The notes under the pieces were generated by a model. The model worked only from the letters and a program-made list of their open reading frames with translations, did no database searches and was not told where the DNA came from. A stretch of 48,941 nt of DNA. Origin: Bacteroidota bacterium (GTDB lineage Bacteria > Bacteroidota > Bacteroidia > Flavobacteriales > Schleiferiaceae). The first letter of the stretch is position 1; every line of letters begins with the position of its first letter. Below are positions 8,533 to 16,770 of this stretch, one piece after another. The translations under genes and the position numbers were made by a program. The DNA is taken from contig PZPA01000004.1 of NCBI GenBank assembly GCA_003045825.1, forward strand, positions 1 through 48,941. The letters are read 5' to 3'.

Positions 8533-9939
8533 ATGTTGAATCAATTCATAGGTAAACTCCGTAAGCACGCATTGACTGCAGTACTTACTGCTGCGGTGCT
8601 TGGCGCGTTGTTATTGCAGTTGAATCTACTCTCCGGTGAATTAGAGTTGCAAAAGCAGCAATTTGATTCGGATGTCAATGCAACTGCTACGACTATTAAT
8701 GAGCGTGTACGCCTCTTTGTAAAAAGAAAAAGTACAGGAGCGCTTAAGCGAAGTACGACGAGTGATTCAACAGTGACCATAAATACTCCGATGGGAACGA
8801 CCACGCTTCGCTGGTCGGCATCTCAAGGCGCATCTCCGTACGGATCAGGGTTTGGCGTGGATACAACCATGATTTCCGGATTTCTTGACGATTTCCAAAG
8901 TTCATTGCCTTGGGAAACGCTTATTACTTCGTCAGAAATGGACAGCTTGTTGCAAAGTGAGTTACGCATTCGAGGAATACGCACAGCGCCAAAGTGGGCC
9001 ATCGTTGAAAACGGTTATTTAAACAGTTTAATCAGCGACGCTTTTGCTACTGATAAGGTGTCATACAACTTCGTTCTAGCGGAAAGTTTTTTTGGCCCTA
9101 CAAGACAGTTGCTCATGTATTTTCCTTCGGGAAAGTTCTATCTGGCATCACGGGTATACCTGAACCTTTTTGTTACACTGTTCTTTTCTACGGTCATTCT
9201 CTTTGCCTTTTTTAGTGTGCAACGTCAAGGACGAAAGCAAAAACGATTGGCGGTTGTAAAAAGCGATTTTATAAGCAACATGTCTCATGAATTCAAAACG
9301 CCGTTAGCGACCATAAGTTTAGCGGTTGATGCGCTGTTGCGCAATGGCGATAAAATGAATGCGGCGCAAATGCAGCAGTATTTGGGTATCATAAAGAGTG
9401 AGAATAAGCGCATGAATGCGCAGATGGAGAGTGTATTACAGATGTCCATGATGGATAAAGAGGAACTGACCTTGACCTTGGCTCCTATGGATATAGAAGC
9501 CTGCTTGCGAGAGGCAGTAAACCATTTCAAACTTTCGGCAGAGCAACGTCAAGGATGGATCGATATAAGCTGCGAAGTAGGAGATTACGAAATGGAAGGA
9601 GATTTGATTCAATTTAAAAGTGCTTTGACCAATCTTATTGATAATGCCATTAAGTACAGTTTAGATGCACCTCAAGTCAGTGTGAAATTGGCCCAAAGCG
9701 TCGATGAATTTCGCATTATGGTGAAAGACCGAGGCATAGGGATGGACGAAGATACCAAGCGACAAGTTTTTGACCGCTTTTATCGAGCAACAAAAGGAAA
9801 CATTCATGATGTGAAAGGACACGGTTTAGGCCTTTCCTTCGTTAAAGAGATTATAGAAAAACACGGCGGCAGCATCCAAGTGGACAGCGCTCCAAATGCA
9901 GGGACTACCTTTACGGTAGTATTGCCAAAAACAGCCTAA
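8533..9939 (+). CDS. Two-component sensor histidine kinase (RprX-like)
   Basis: The 468-residue inner-membrane kinase has transmembrane segments at about residues 14-34 and 209-230 flanking a ~175-residue periplasmic sensor region. The HisKA box is NMSHEFKTPLA with phosphoacceptor His252. The ATPase domain shows the N box LTNLIDNAIKYS (Asn371), G1 DRGIGMD, the F box FDRFYR and G2 GHGLGLSF. It should autophosphorylate and pass the phosphate to the regulator that starts 2 nt after its stop. The sensor region carries no motif I recognise, so the stimulus is unknown. Confidence 0.94.
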   Translation: MLNQFIGKLRKHALTAVLTAAVLGALLLQLNLLSGELELQKQQFDSDVNATATTINERVRLFVKRKSTGALKRSTTSDSTVTINTPMGTTTLRWSASQGASPYGSGFGVDTTMISGFLDDFQSSLPWETLITSSEMDSLLQSELRIRGIRTAPKWAIVENGYLNSLISDAFATDKVSYNFVLAESFFGPTRQLLMYFPSGKFYLASRVYLNLFVTLFFSTVILFAFFSVQRQGRKQKRLAVVKSDFISNMSHEFKTPLATISLAVDALLRNGDKMNAAQMQQYLGIIKSENKRMNAQMESVLQMSMMDKEELTLTLAPMDIEACLREAVNHFKLSAEQRQGWIDISCEVGDYEMEGDLIQFKSALTNLIDNAIKYSLDAPQVSVKLAQSVDEFRIMVKDRGIGMDEDTKRQVFDRFYRATKGNIHDVKGHGLGLSFVKEIIEKHGGSIQVDSAPNAGTTFTVVLPKTA

Positions 9940-9941
9940 AT

Positions 9942-10631
9942 ATGGAAAAGCAGCGAATTTTATTAGTGGAAGACGATGTGAACTTTGGCAACATGCTCAA
10001 GGACACACTTGATTTTAACGATTATGATGTCACTCTAGAACGCGACGGTGTTCAGGGCTTACGTGCGTACAAGCAAGGCACATACGAACTGTGTATATTC
10101 GACATAATGATGCCGAAGAAAGACGGTTTGACCTTAGCCACAGAGGTGAAAGAAATCGATAACGGTCAGCCACTAATTTTTCTGACGGCCAAAGGACAAA
10201 AGGAAGATATAATTGCGGGTTACAGCGCTGGTGCCGACGATTATTTGGTTAAGCCTTTTGATACGGATGTTTTACTGTTTAAGATTCAGGCCATTATAGG
10301 GCGAAAGGCGGCCGAAATGGATGAGGAACCTGATACGTTTAGTATTGGGAGTTTTTCTTTGGAGCCGAAGATTCGTCAATTAAGTCGCGATGGAGAAATG
10401 ATTCGTTTAAGCCCTAAAGAAAGTGACCTGCTCAAGATGCTTATTCAACACAAAAACCAATTAATGCCGCGCAGTAAGGCGCTGCTTAAAATTTGGCGTG
10501 AGGACAACTACTTTACCGGACGTTCTATGGATGTTTACGTTGCGAAATTGCGGAAATATCTTAAAGTAGATGAGCGTATTCGCATAGAAAACGTGCACGG
10601 TGAAGGGTTCCGTTTGGTAGAGGAAGATTAA
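9942..10631 (+). CDS. OmpR/PhoB-family response regulator (RprY-like)
   Basis: The 229-residue regulator has an N-terminal receiver domain with acidic pocket Asp11/Asp12, phosphoacceptor Asp54 (CIFDIMMPKK), Thr82 and Lys104 (YLVKPFD). A C-terminal winged helix follows (LSPKESDLLKMLI, then the RSMDVYVAKLRKYL recognition helix). It is the cognate partner of the kinase just upstream and should bind DNA once phosphorylated. Its stop codon is interleaved with that of the convergent photolyase gene in a shared TTAA, so no intrinsic terminator lies between them. Confidence 0.95.
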   Translation: MEKQRILLVEDDVNFGNMLKDTLDFNDYDVTLERDGVQGLRAYKQGTYELCIFDIMMPKKDGLTLATEVKEIDNGQPLIFLTAKGQKEDIIAGYSAGADDYLVKPFDTDVLLFKIQAIIGRKAAEMDEEPDTFSIGSFSLEPKIRQLSRDGEMIRLSPKESDLLKMLIQHKNQLMPRSKALLKIWREDNYFTGRSMDVYVAKLRKYLKVDERIRIENVHGEGFRLVEED

Positions 10632-12091
10632 GATTTCTTTGCTCTAGGATTGACCAGTTTTTCTAAAATGAGCTGCGCTTCCAGTTTAGATGCTTTCGTT
10701 TTTTTAATGCCGTAGAGTTGGTCGCTCGCATGTTTTCTAGCGCTTGATAAATCTACTATGGGATGTTTAGGATAGGCTCCAATATTCCATTGTTCCATTT
10801 CCCACATCATTGGAGGAATGGCCCAGGGCTCGTGTAAATGGGGAAGTGGTAACCCCTTTAGTTCAGGCAGCCATTGTTTAATGAATTCCCCTTTTGGGTC
10901 TTGATCAAAACTTTGTTTTATCGGGTTATAAATACGGATTGTATTTACCCCGGTATAGCCGCTTTGCATTTGGAATTGGGTGTAATGTATACCGGGCTCA
11001 AAATCAGTAAAGGTGCTGGCTAGGTAGCGGGCACCAGCTTCCCACGGTAGCCATAGGTATTGGCTGTAGAAGCTAACGACCATGGCACGCATCCTAAAAT
11101 TCAGATAGCCAGTTGCCGCGACACAACGCATGCACGCATCGACCAACGGCACACCTGTAGTACCATTTTTCCATGCATCAAACTTTTGCTGGTCCCAAAT
11201 TTTAGAAGCATCGATAGCGGTGTATGCGCTATTGATGGGGCGGAATTCGTAGCTGCATGCGCTTTCAAATTTTTGGATGAAGTGTGCTTGCCAACGCAAA
11301 CGATCGACGAAAGCGCGTTGGTTTCGTTTACTGCCAGCGAGCTCTACGACCTCCGCCATATGCCATACTTGTCGAATACTGAGGTTACCCCATGCCAAAT
11401 GTGGAGAAATACGGCTGCAGCCTTTTCTGCTCGCGAGAGGTTTAGAAATACTCTGTGCATACCTCTTGATGCGTTCAGTAAGAAAAGAATACAACACGCG
11501 CTCGCCACGTGAAGCGCCTCCTTTTTGAAAGTAAGGATGGGGTTCGAAGCTCTGGCTGTGTTGCCATGATTCAAAAGGGTTGGGCAGCGCCAACGCCTGT
11601 ACTGCATTTATGTCGGTGTGCAGCGGAGCCACATCCACATAGTCATACCAATCTTTAAGCCAATTTCTTCGGTGCTTTAGTCCTCTTTTGACGCCGCCGT
11701 AGTCCCACTCATTCCAAGAAACATCATGGGCATTCAGTAGGCTGGCTACGTCTTTATCGCGCACAAATGTTTTACCTATTCCCGTTTCGCGATGACTGTA
11801 AACGGCCTTCACTCGAAAATTATCGAGACAACGTTTAAAGAATTCTAATGCCTCTACTTTTAGAAAGTAGACAACTTCTTTGCCCGCAATTTCATTTAGG
11901 TCTCGAATGGAATCCCAAAGAAATCGTTCGTGGCGTTCATCATAGGGTTGTTCATTCCAAAGTGAAGGTTCGTATAGGGCAACAAATAGAACATTTTCTC
12001 CCGAGGCTAAAGCGCTGCGTATAGGCGCATGGTCGTGCCATCTAAAATCGCGTTTAAACCAAACAATATGGATGTCTCGCTTAAATGTCAT
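10628..12091 (-). CDS. Photolyase/cryptochrome-family flavoprotein
   Basis: The 487-residue protein has an N-terminal Rossmann-like photolyase domain (IVWFKRDFRWHDHAPI) and a C-terminal FAD-binding domain (GTTGVPLVDACMRCVAATGY; RIYNPIKQSFDQDPKGEFI; WLPELKGLPLPHLHEPW). Family members repair UV-induced pyrimidine dimers or act as blue-light sensors. The FAD-site stretch reads GIHYTQFQMQSG where classical CPD photolyases have an NNGGWQW-like sequence, so it does not look like a canonical class I enzyme. No iron-sulfur cysteine set is obvious. It is the last gene of a three-gene unit with an SDR and a flavin-reductase-like protein, overlapping the latter by 11 bp. Family is secure; lesion type or sensor role is open. 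Confidence 0.9.
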   Translation of the reverse strand: MTFKRDIHIVWFKRDFRWHDHAPIRSALASGENVLFVALYEPSLWNEQPYDERHERFLWDSIRDLNEIAGKEVVYFLKVEALEFFKRCLDNFRVKAVYSHRETGIGKTFVRDKDVASLLNAHDVSWNEWDYGGVKRGLKHRRNWLKDWYDYVDVAPLHTDINAVQALALPNPFESWQHSQSFEPHPYFQKGGASRGERVLYSFLTERIKRYAQSISKPLASRKGCSRISPHLAWGNLSIRQVWHMAEVVELAGSKRNQRAFVDRLRWQAHFIQKFESACSYEFRPINSAYTAIDASKIWDQQKFDAWKNGTTGVPLVDACMRCVAATGYLNFRMRAMVVSFYSQYLWLPWEAGARYLASTFTDFEPGIHYTQFQMQSGYTGVNTIRIYNPIKQSFDQDPKGEFIKQWLPELKGLPLPHLHEPWAIPPMMWEMEQWNIGAYPKHPIVDLSSARKHASDQLYGIKKTKASKLEAQLILEKLVNPRAKKS

Positions 12092-12710
12092 TAAGCGTTG
12101 ATTTCACCTCTGGAAAGGGAAGGTGTCCGACCGATTTAGGCGTAAAATAATGCTGTAAACCTAGAGCGAGCAATGGAGGCATTTCGAAATGTAAGGTGCG
12201 GTCACTGCGAACAAGGGCGTGACTTAACCCTACATTTTTAACAAGCCCCACGGTATAAAGACAATTATTTTTAAGGGTAAAACCCTCGCTCCATTCTAAT
12301 TCAACCGCCCACAATGCAGTGGTTGGTATGGGATGGGTCCATCCCGAAAGATCCGTGCATGTACCGTTTAAATGTTCCCATTCAAAAACAGATGCATCGT
12401 AAGATGCGCTACAGTCATGCAGCCGTTGCATTTCTTTTTCTGGAAGTGCTACAAGGGTTATGCGCTTGAAGGTCTTGTAGTTCGTATATGTATGACGGTT
12501 TCCATTATCTGGCCGGAATAAAATGCTCATGCTGGCGGGATTTGCTCCTACGTGCGTGACGTTGGTAAAAACACCTGCGTTCCAGTTGCCGTCCTTCCCA
12601 GAGATTGCAAGAAAGGCGGTGCGTATTCCAGAAATGGCATTGATTAGACCGGTACGATCTCTGCGTTCAAGCCCGTCTAACGCTAATGCTGAAAACGCCT
12701 CCTTCCACAT
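12081..12710 (-). CDS. Flavin-reductase-like FMN-binding split-barrel protein
   Basis: The 209-residue product starts at the ATG 2 nt downstream of the SDR stop codon; a longer in-frame extension would run back into that gene. Residues ~20-110 (ISGIRTAFLAISGKDGNWNAG, then a VFTNVTHVGANPASMSILFRP-type strand pair) resemble the flavin-reductase-like split barrel that binds FMN. The C-terminal part fits the same family (GLVKNVGLSHALVRSD). Lying between an SDR and a photolyase, it may supply reduced flavin or have an unrelated redox role; this is inference. The family assignment is good and the substrate unknown. Confidence 0.75.
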   Translation of the reverse strand: MWKEAFSALALDGLERRDRTGLINAISGIRTAFLAISGKDGNWNAGVFTNVTHVGANPASMSILFRPDNGNRHTYTNYKTFKRITLVALPEKEMQRLHDCSASYDASVFEWEHLNGTCTDLSGWTHPIPTTALWAVELEWSEGFTLKNNCLYTVGLVKNVGLSHALVRSDRTLHFEMPPLLALGLQHYFTPKSVGHLPFPEVKSTLNDI

Positions 12711-12712
12711 GG

Positions 12713-13399
12713 TTATAATACGCTTTGACCGCCGTCGATATGCAAGATCTGACCGGTCATCCAACTGCTTTTATCACCCATTAAGAATGCCGCCATCTCC
12801 GCAATATCAGCTGCTTCACCTACGCGCTTCATGGGGTTGTTAGCACCAATAGCTTCCTTTTTCTCCGGAGTGCTCAGTAGTTTTGATGCTAATGGGGTAT
12901 CTGTGAGGCTCGGTGCAATACAGTTGATTCGTGCCTTTGGCGCCCATTCTGACGCTATGGCCCGAGTCAAACCTTCAATAGCTCCTTTGGATGTGCTCAC
13001 GGTGGCATGGAATGGCATTCCGCGCTGGACAGCAACCGTAGAAAACAATACACACGAAGGAATTGTGTCTTTATTGAAATTCTTTTGCGCCGCTTGTAGG
13101 GCTTTGATGGCACCCATTACTTGCAATTGAAAATCAGCTTCGAACACTTCAGGCTTTAAACCGCGAAACGGCTTAAGGTTGATGGATCCCACGCTGTACA
13201 TAAGTCCATCAATATTTTCTGGCATTACATCGTCCCAAGAATCGGTCAATACATCAAATTCTTCCCATTCAATGGTGTGCGCAGGTCCTTCATACGGCGT
13301 CCTACTAAAAACAGTGATTTGGTGTCCTTCTGCGGCCAGTAGTTCTGCCGTGGCTTTGCCGATACCTTTGCTGCCGCCAACGATTACGTAGTGTTTCAT
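12713..13399 (-). CDS. SDR-family protein lacking the catalytic tyrosine
   Basis: The 228-residue protein has the short-chain dehydrogenase fold. The nucleotide-binding motif GGSKGIG is at residues 8-14, the active-site-region serine is Ser120 (CVLFSTVA), and the NCIAPSLTDTPLA and MTGQILHIDGG motifs are present. The YxxxK pair reads V-S-T-S-K: position 134 is Val (codon GTG) and Lys138 is kept. Classical SDR chemistry depends on that Tyr, so it may be non-catalytic, a cofactor-binding partner, or mechanistically different. It heads the minus-strand unit SDR, flavin protein, photolyase. The 104-bp gap to the divergent hutH gene must hold both promoters. Confidence 0.85.
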   Translation of the reverse strand: MKHYVIVGGSKGIGKATAELLAAEGHQITVFSRTPYEGPAHTIEWEEFDVLTDSWDDVMPENIDGLMYSVGSINLKPFRGLKPEVFEADFQLQVMGAIKALQAAQKNFNKDTIPSCVLFSTVAVQRGMPFHATVSTSKGAIEGLTRAIASEWAPKARINCIAPSLTDTPLASKLLSTPEKKEAIGANNPMKRVGEAADIAEMAAFLMGDKSSWMTGQILHIDGGQSVL

Positions 13400-13476
13400 A
13401 GTTACTTCTTCTAAGATTCTAAACCCAATTTTCGCATCATGGTTCGAACTTGTGCGGTATTAAAGACGATGTAGCG

Positions 13477-13483
13477 TATTTTG
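13477..13483 (+). promoter_or_regulatory. Putative -7 element for hutH
   Basis: TATTTTG, a one-base-short variant of TAnnTTTG, ends 20 nt before the hutH ATG, the same distance as at other leader genes in this window. The -33 element is not convincing. Confidence 0.35.
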
Positions 13484-13503
13484 TGGTTCCTTAATCACGG
13501 CAC

Positions 13504-15021
13504 ATGAAACTACTAGAAATTGGAACCGCACCTTTATCATATGTTGACTATCAGTTAATTGCCGACGGTTCCGCAGAAATACAGCTTTCAGAAACCGCGC
13601 GCAAGCGCATTTCGGCGTCTCGAAAATTCCTTGAAGAAAAATCTTTGCGAAGCATTGCACCAATCTATGGTGTGAACACCGGCTTTGGAAGTTTATGCGA
13701 TATCGAAGTTGGTGTTGAAGATTTAGGCACCTTACAGACAAACCTTGTTCGGTCCCATGCTTGTGGGACTGGGGATAGGCTGGACCTACCTATTGTCCGA
13801 TTAATTATAGCCTTAAAACTAAAAAGTTTCGCTGTTGGTGTTAGTGGAATTCGCTTAGAAGTTTGCGAAAGTCTTGTTCAGCTGTACAACAGTGGGGCAT
13901 TGCCCGTGCTCTATGCACAAGGCTCGCTTGGCGCTAGTGGTGATCTTGCGCCGCTTGCGCACATGAGTCTCCCTTTATTAGGGGAAGGTAGTTTGTGGTT
14001 TGAAGGTGAAATTCAAGACACGCGAGCAGTTTTGGACCAATTAGGGGCTAAGGCTTGGCGTACCCATACATTGGCGTCAAAAGAAGGTTTAGCGCTTTTA
14101 AACGGCACGCAATTCATGTCCGCACATGGTATTTATGCCACGCTACATGCCCGTCGATTGGATTATTTAGCCGATTACGTTGGCGCATTATCTACCGCTG
14201 CCCACGACGGAAGGATAGAGGCCTTTTCTCACGGTGTACATGCGACACGTCCCCAACATGGACAGGTTCTCACGGCGAAACGTGTTTTCCAATGGCTCAA
14301 TGAGGCACCTATTATGCACGAGGCGAAGTCCCATGTGCAAGATCCCTATAGTTTCCGATGCATTCCCCAGGTGCACGGTGCAAGTAAAAATGCGTTGTGG
14401 CATGCGATGGAAGTGATCGAAACGGAGGCGAATTCTGCAACGGATAATCCGGTGGTCTTAGAGGAGGAGGATGCGGTGATTAGTGCGGGTAATTTTCACG
14501 GACAGCCGTTGGCATTGGTACTGGATTATATGGCTTTGGCCTTACACGAATTGGGATCTATCTCTGAACGCCGCACATACCAACTAATTTCTGGACGAAG
14601 AGAATTGCCGCCATTTCTAACACCAAACCCTGGATTGAATAGTGGATTGATGATCGCGCAATACACTGCTGCAGGAATTGTTAGCCAGAATAAGCAATAC
14701 TGTACACCAGCTTCCGCAGACAGTATTGAGAGTTCTAACGGGCAGGAGGACCATGTAAGTATGGGGGCAAACGCCGCAACGAAATTGGTTAAAGTGGTTG
14801 ATAATCTTTATCAAGTTTTAGGTATTGAACTACTCAATGCATCGCAAGCTTTACATCTTCGCGAGGCCAGTATTAGCCATGATATGCAAGGTTTTATTGA
14901 TGCGTTTAGAGCAGTCGTCCCTGTACTTGATGAAGACCGCTATTTACATCCAGATCTGATAGCTTCCCAGTTATTTTTACGTGGGTTGTCTCTTGAAGAT
15001 GATGTACTTTTGTCCCTCTAA
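13504..15021 (+). CDS. hutH: Histidine ammonia-lyase
   Basis: The enzyme deaminates L-histidine to urocanate and ammonia in the cytoplasm. At 505 residues it has the usual length. The Ala144-Ser145-Gly146 triad in GSLGASGDLAPLAHMSL would form the MIO prosthetic group, and the catalytic loop YGVNTGFGS carries Tyr55. The substrate-selecting pair reads Ser84-His85 (LVRSHACGTG), the pattern usual for histidine rather than tyrosine or phenylalanine. No hutU, hutI or hutG lies in this window, so it is an orphan here. A DUF493 gene follows 12 nt later. An aromatic-amino-acid lyase for pigment synthesis is a less likely alternative. Confidence 0.92.
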   Translation: MKLLEIGTAPLSYVDYQLIADGSAEIQLSETARKRISASRKFLEEKSLRSIAPIYGVNTGFGSLCDIEVGVEDLGTLQTNLVRSHACGTGDRLDLPIVRLIIALKLKSFAVGVSGIRLEVCESLVQLYNSGALPVLYAQGSLGASGDLAPLAHMSLPLLGEGSLWFEGEIQDTRAVLDQLGAKAWRTHTLASKEGLALLNGTQFMSAHGIYATLHARRLDYLADYVGALSTAAHDGRIEAFSHGVHATRPQHGQVLTAKRVFQWLNEAPIMHEAKSHVQDPYSFRCIPQVHGASKNALWHAMEVIETEANSATDNPVVLEEEDAVISAGNFHGQPLALVLDYMALALHELGSISERRTYQLISGRRELPPFLTPNPGLNSGLMIAQYTAAGIVSQNKQYCTPASADSIESSNGQEDHVSMGANAATKLVKVVDNLYQVLGIELLNASQALHLREASISHDMQGFIDAFRAVVPVLDEDRYLHPDLIASQLFLRGLSLEDDVLLSL

Positions 15022-15033
15022 AGCAAGAGCAAC

Positions 15034-15306
15034 ATGAGTAAAGACCCCTACGAAGGTTTACGTTTACAGCTTGAAGAACGCGATTGGCCAGCGGTATTTC
15101 TATTTAAGTTTATCGTTCCAGCGGACAATCAGAAAATTGCAGAGGTAGAGGCGTTGTTTGATACTCAACTGGCTCAAATAGAATTGCGCCCGTCCAAAAC
15201 CGGTAAATTTGTCTCAGTAAGTGCCAAAGAAATGATGCTCGATGTAGATAGCATTATCGCTCGCTACAAAGCGGCGACGCAGATTGAAGGTTTAATGGCG
15301 CTTTAA
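15034..15306 (+). CDS. DUF493 (YbeD-like) small protein
   Basis: The 90-residue cytoplasmic protein matches the DUF493/YbeD family: FLFKFIVPADN, then EVEALFD, then KFVSVSAKEMMLDVDSIIARY. The fold is a ferredoxin-like alpha/beta sandwich; the function is not well established, and in E. coli YbeD sits next to lipoate genes. It follows hutH by 12 nt on the same strand and probably shares its transcript. Its stop is separated by a single base from the stop of the convergent TIGR02757 gene. Confidence 0.85.
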   Translation: MSKDPYEGLRLQLEERDWPAVFLFKFIVPADNQKIAEVEALFDTQLAQIELRPSKTGKFVSVSAKEMMLDVDSIIARYKAATQIEGLMAL

Positions 15307-15307
15307 C

Positions 15308-16087
15308 TTATTTCCAGCCTTCGTAAACGCCTAAACCGAACAGCGCATAATCCAGTCGCGCAGGGTCGTTGGGTGCTATCTTACGGATGGATAGGTCCAA
15401 TTCCTCCACAGCCTTCCAGTCGTTTTGCTTTCGCTTAAGTAAATTTAGACTCCTTGCGACGCGGCCACTGTGCACGTCTAAAGGCAGGGACAAAAGGGCA
15501 GGATCTATATCCCACAATCCAAAATCAATACCTTCTTTATTGCTTCTTACCATCCATCGAGTAAACATGATTAGTCGTTTACAAGCACTTCCTTTGGAAG
15601 GATCGCCAAAGTGTTTACCCGCACGCAAGGGCAGACCATTACTTAATAAATACCCTTTGAAAGCTTGAAAAGTATGGCCCAAATGTGCATCGCCGTCACG
15701 CACATGTGCTTTAAAAAAGGCACCTAGGCTTTCGTATTCTTGATAGAGCATCTTAAGGCCGCGAGCGAGTCCTTTGATGTCTTCGGATTGGAACGTGCGG
15801 TGGACAAACCCATTAAACGCTTCGAGGTCGGACTTGCTCGCACTGCGAATAAATTCAGCGGGCGAACGGTCCATACGGTCCATTAGATCGTTACTCTTAG
15901 CTATAATGGTTTTGCGATTTCCCCAAGAAAGGGTAGCAGCAATGAGAGCACTTATTTCGATGTCCTCGGCGGATGAAAAGGCATGAGGGATTTGAATGGG
16001 ATCGTCCTGTACAAAGCTGAATTTGGCGTATTGATCGGCTTTTTCAATTAAAAATTGGGCCAATTCAACCTGCGATAACTGCCTCAT
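15308..16087 (-). CDS. TIGR02757 family protein (DUF2400)
   Basis: The 259-residue protein matches the TIGR02757 family through EDIEISALIAATLSWGNRK near residue 50, the central FMRW-like segment (LIMFTRWMVR) and GLWDIDPALLSLPLDVHSGR near the C-terminus. The last segments resemble the helix-hairpin-helix architecture of base-excision DNA glycosylases, so a DNA-related role is possible but unproven. It lies 14 nt downstream of the LolD-like ATPase and probably belongs to the same transcript. Confidence 0.82.
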   Translation of the reverse strand: MRQLSQVELAQFLIEKADQYAKFSFVQDDPIQIPHAFSSAEDIEISALIAATLSWGNRKTIIAKSNDLMDRMDRSPAEFIRSASKSDLEAFNGFVHRTFQSEDIKGLARGLKMLYQEYESLGAFFKAHVRDGDAHLGHTFQAFKGYLLSNGLPLRAGKHFGDPSKGSACKRLIMFTRWMVRSNKEGIDFGLWDIDPALLSLPLDVHSGRVARSLNLLKRKQNDWKAVEELDLSIRKIAPNDPARLDYALFGLGVYEGWK

Positions 16088-16101
16088 AAACTAAGAAGGA
16101 A

Positions 16102-16755
16102 TTAGGCCTTGAGTAGACCGTCGGTCATGACCCATTGTTTCTTTCCTAGTGCGGCAAGTTGATCGTTATGGGTGACAACGACAACCGTTTGACCAAACTC
16201 TTCGTTTAACCGGACCAATAAGTCGTGCACAGCATTTGCGTTCGCACTATCTAGATTTCCTGTAGGCTCGTCAGCAAGTAATATGCTTGGATTATTGATG
16301 AGCGCTCTCGCGATGGCCACACGCTGTTGCTCACCACCGCTCAATTCATTTGGTAAATGATGCGCTCTATCTGCTATTCCTAAGAAGGCTAATTTTTCTA
16401 AGGCATCTTTTTCTGATACTTCATCCATTTTTTTTCCGATCCACCTTGGAAGCAATACATTTTCCAAAGCGGTAAGCTCGGGGAGTAGATTGTGGAATTG
16501 AAAGACTAATCCAATCTGCTCATTTCGCATCTGATTCAGTGCGGCTTTATCCAAGTCCTGGATAGCCTGACCTTCGAAGTGGATGGTACCTTCTGTTGCT
16601 GCATCTAAACCCGCAATGAGGTGCAGTAACGTACTTTTACCAGCTCCTGAAGGACCTACGATACTCACGAAGTCGCCGGCGGCTATGGTTGCATCTATGC
16701 CACGAAGGACTTGAGTAGCTCCGTACGATTTCTTTATTCCTTTTAGCGCGATCAT
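16102..16755 (-). CDS. LolD-like ABC transporter ATP-binding protein
   Basis: The 217-residue ATPase has Walker A GPSGAGKST at about 34-42, Q loop FQFHNLL, signature LSGGEQQR, Walker B ILLADEPTGNLD and switch histidine VVTHND. The short length and the DEPTGNLD signature fit the LolD/MacB/FtsE subgroup, which powers lipoprotein release or macrolide/peptide export rather than import. No permease gene lies nearby, so its membrane partner is encoded elsewhere. The ATG at 16755 (MIALKGIKKS) is preferred to a TTG 9 nt upstream. The gene is 15 nt downstream of the DUF5916 gene. Confidence 0.9.
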   Translation of the reverse strand: MIALKGIKKSYGATQVLRGIDATIAAGDFVSIVGPSGAGKSTLLHLIAGLDAATEGTIHFEGQAIQDLDKAALNQMRNEQIGLVFQFHNLLPELTALENVLLPRWIGKKMDEVSEKDALEKLAFLGIADRAHHLPNELSGGEQQRVAIARALINNPSILLADEPTGNLDSANANAVHDLLVRLNEEFGQTVVVVTHNDQLAALGKKQWVMTDGLLKA

Positions 16756-16770
16756 AAGTTGCAAATTAGA

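Noticed and set aside
11060-11512. 150-residue open frame opposite the photolyase gene
   Set aside because: It lies fully inside a well-supported gene on the other strand, with unlikely residue composition and no motif.
12523-13130. Plus-strand frames of 99-106 residues opposite the SDR and flavin genes
   Set aside because: Both overlap secure minus-strand genes and show no recognisable features.
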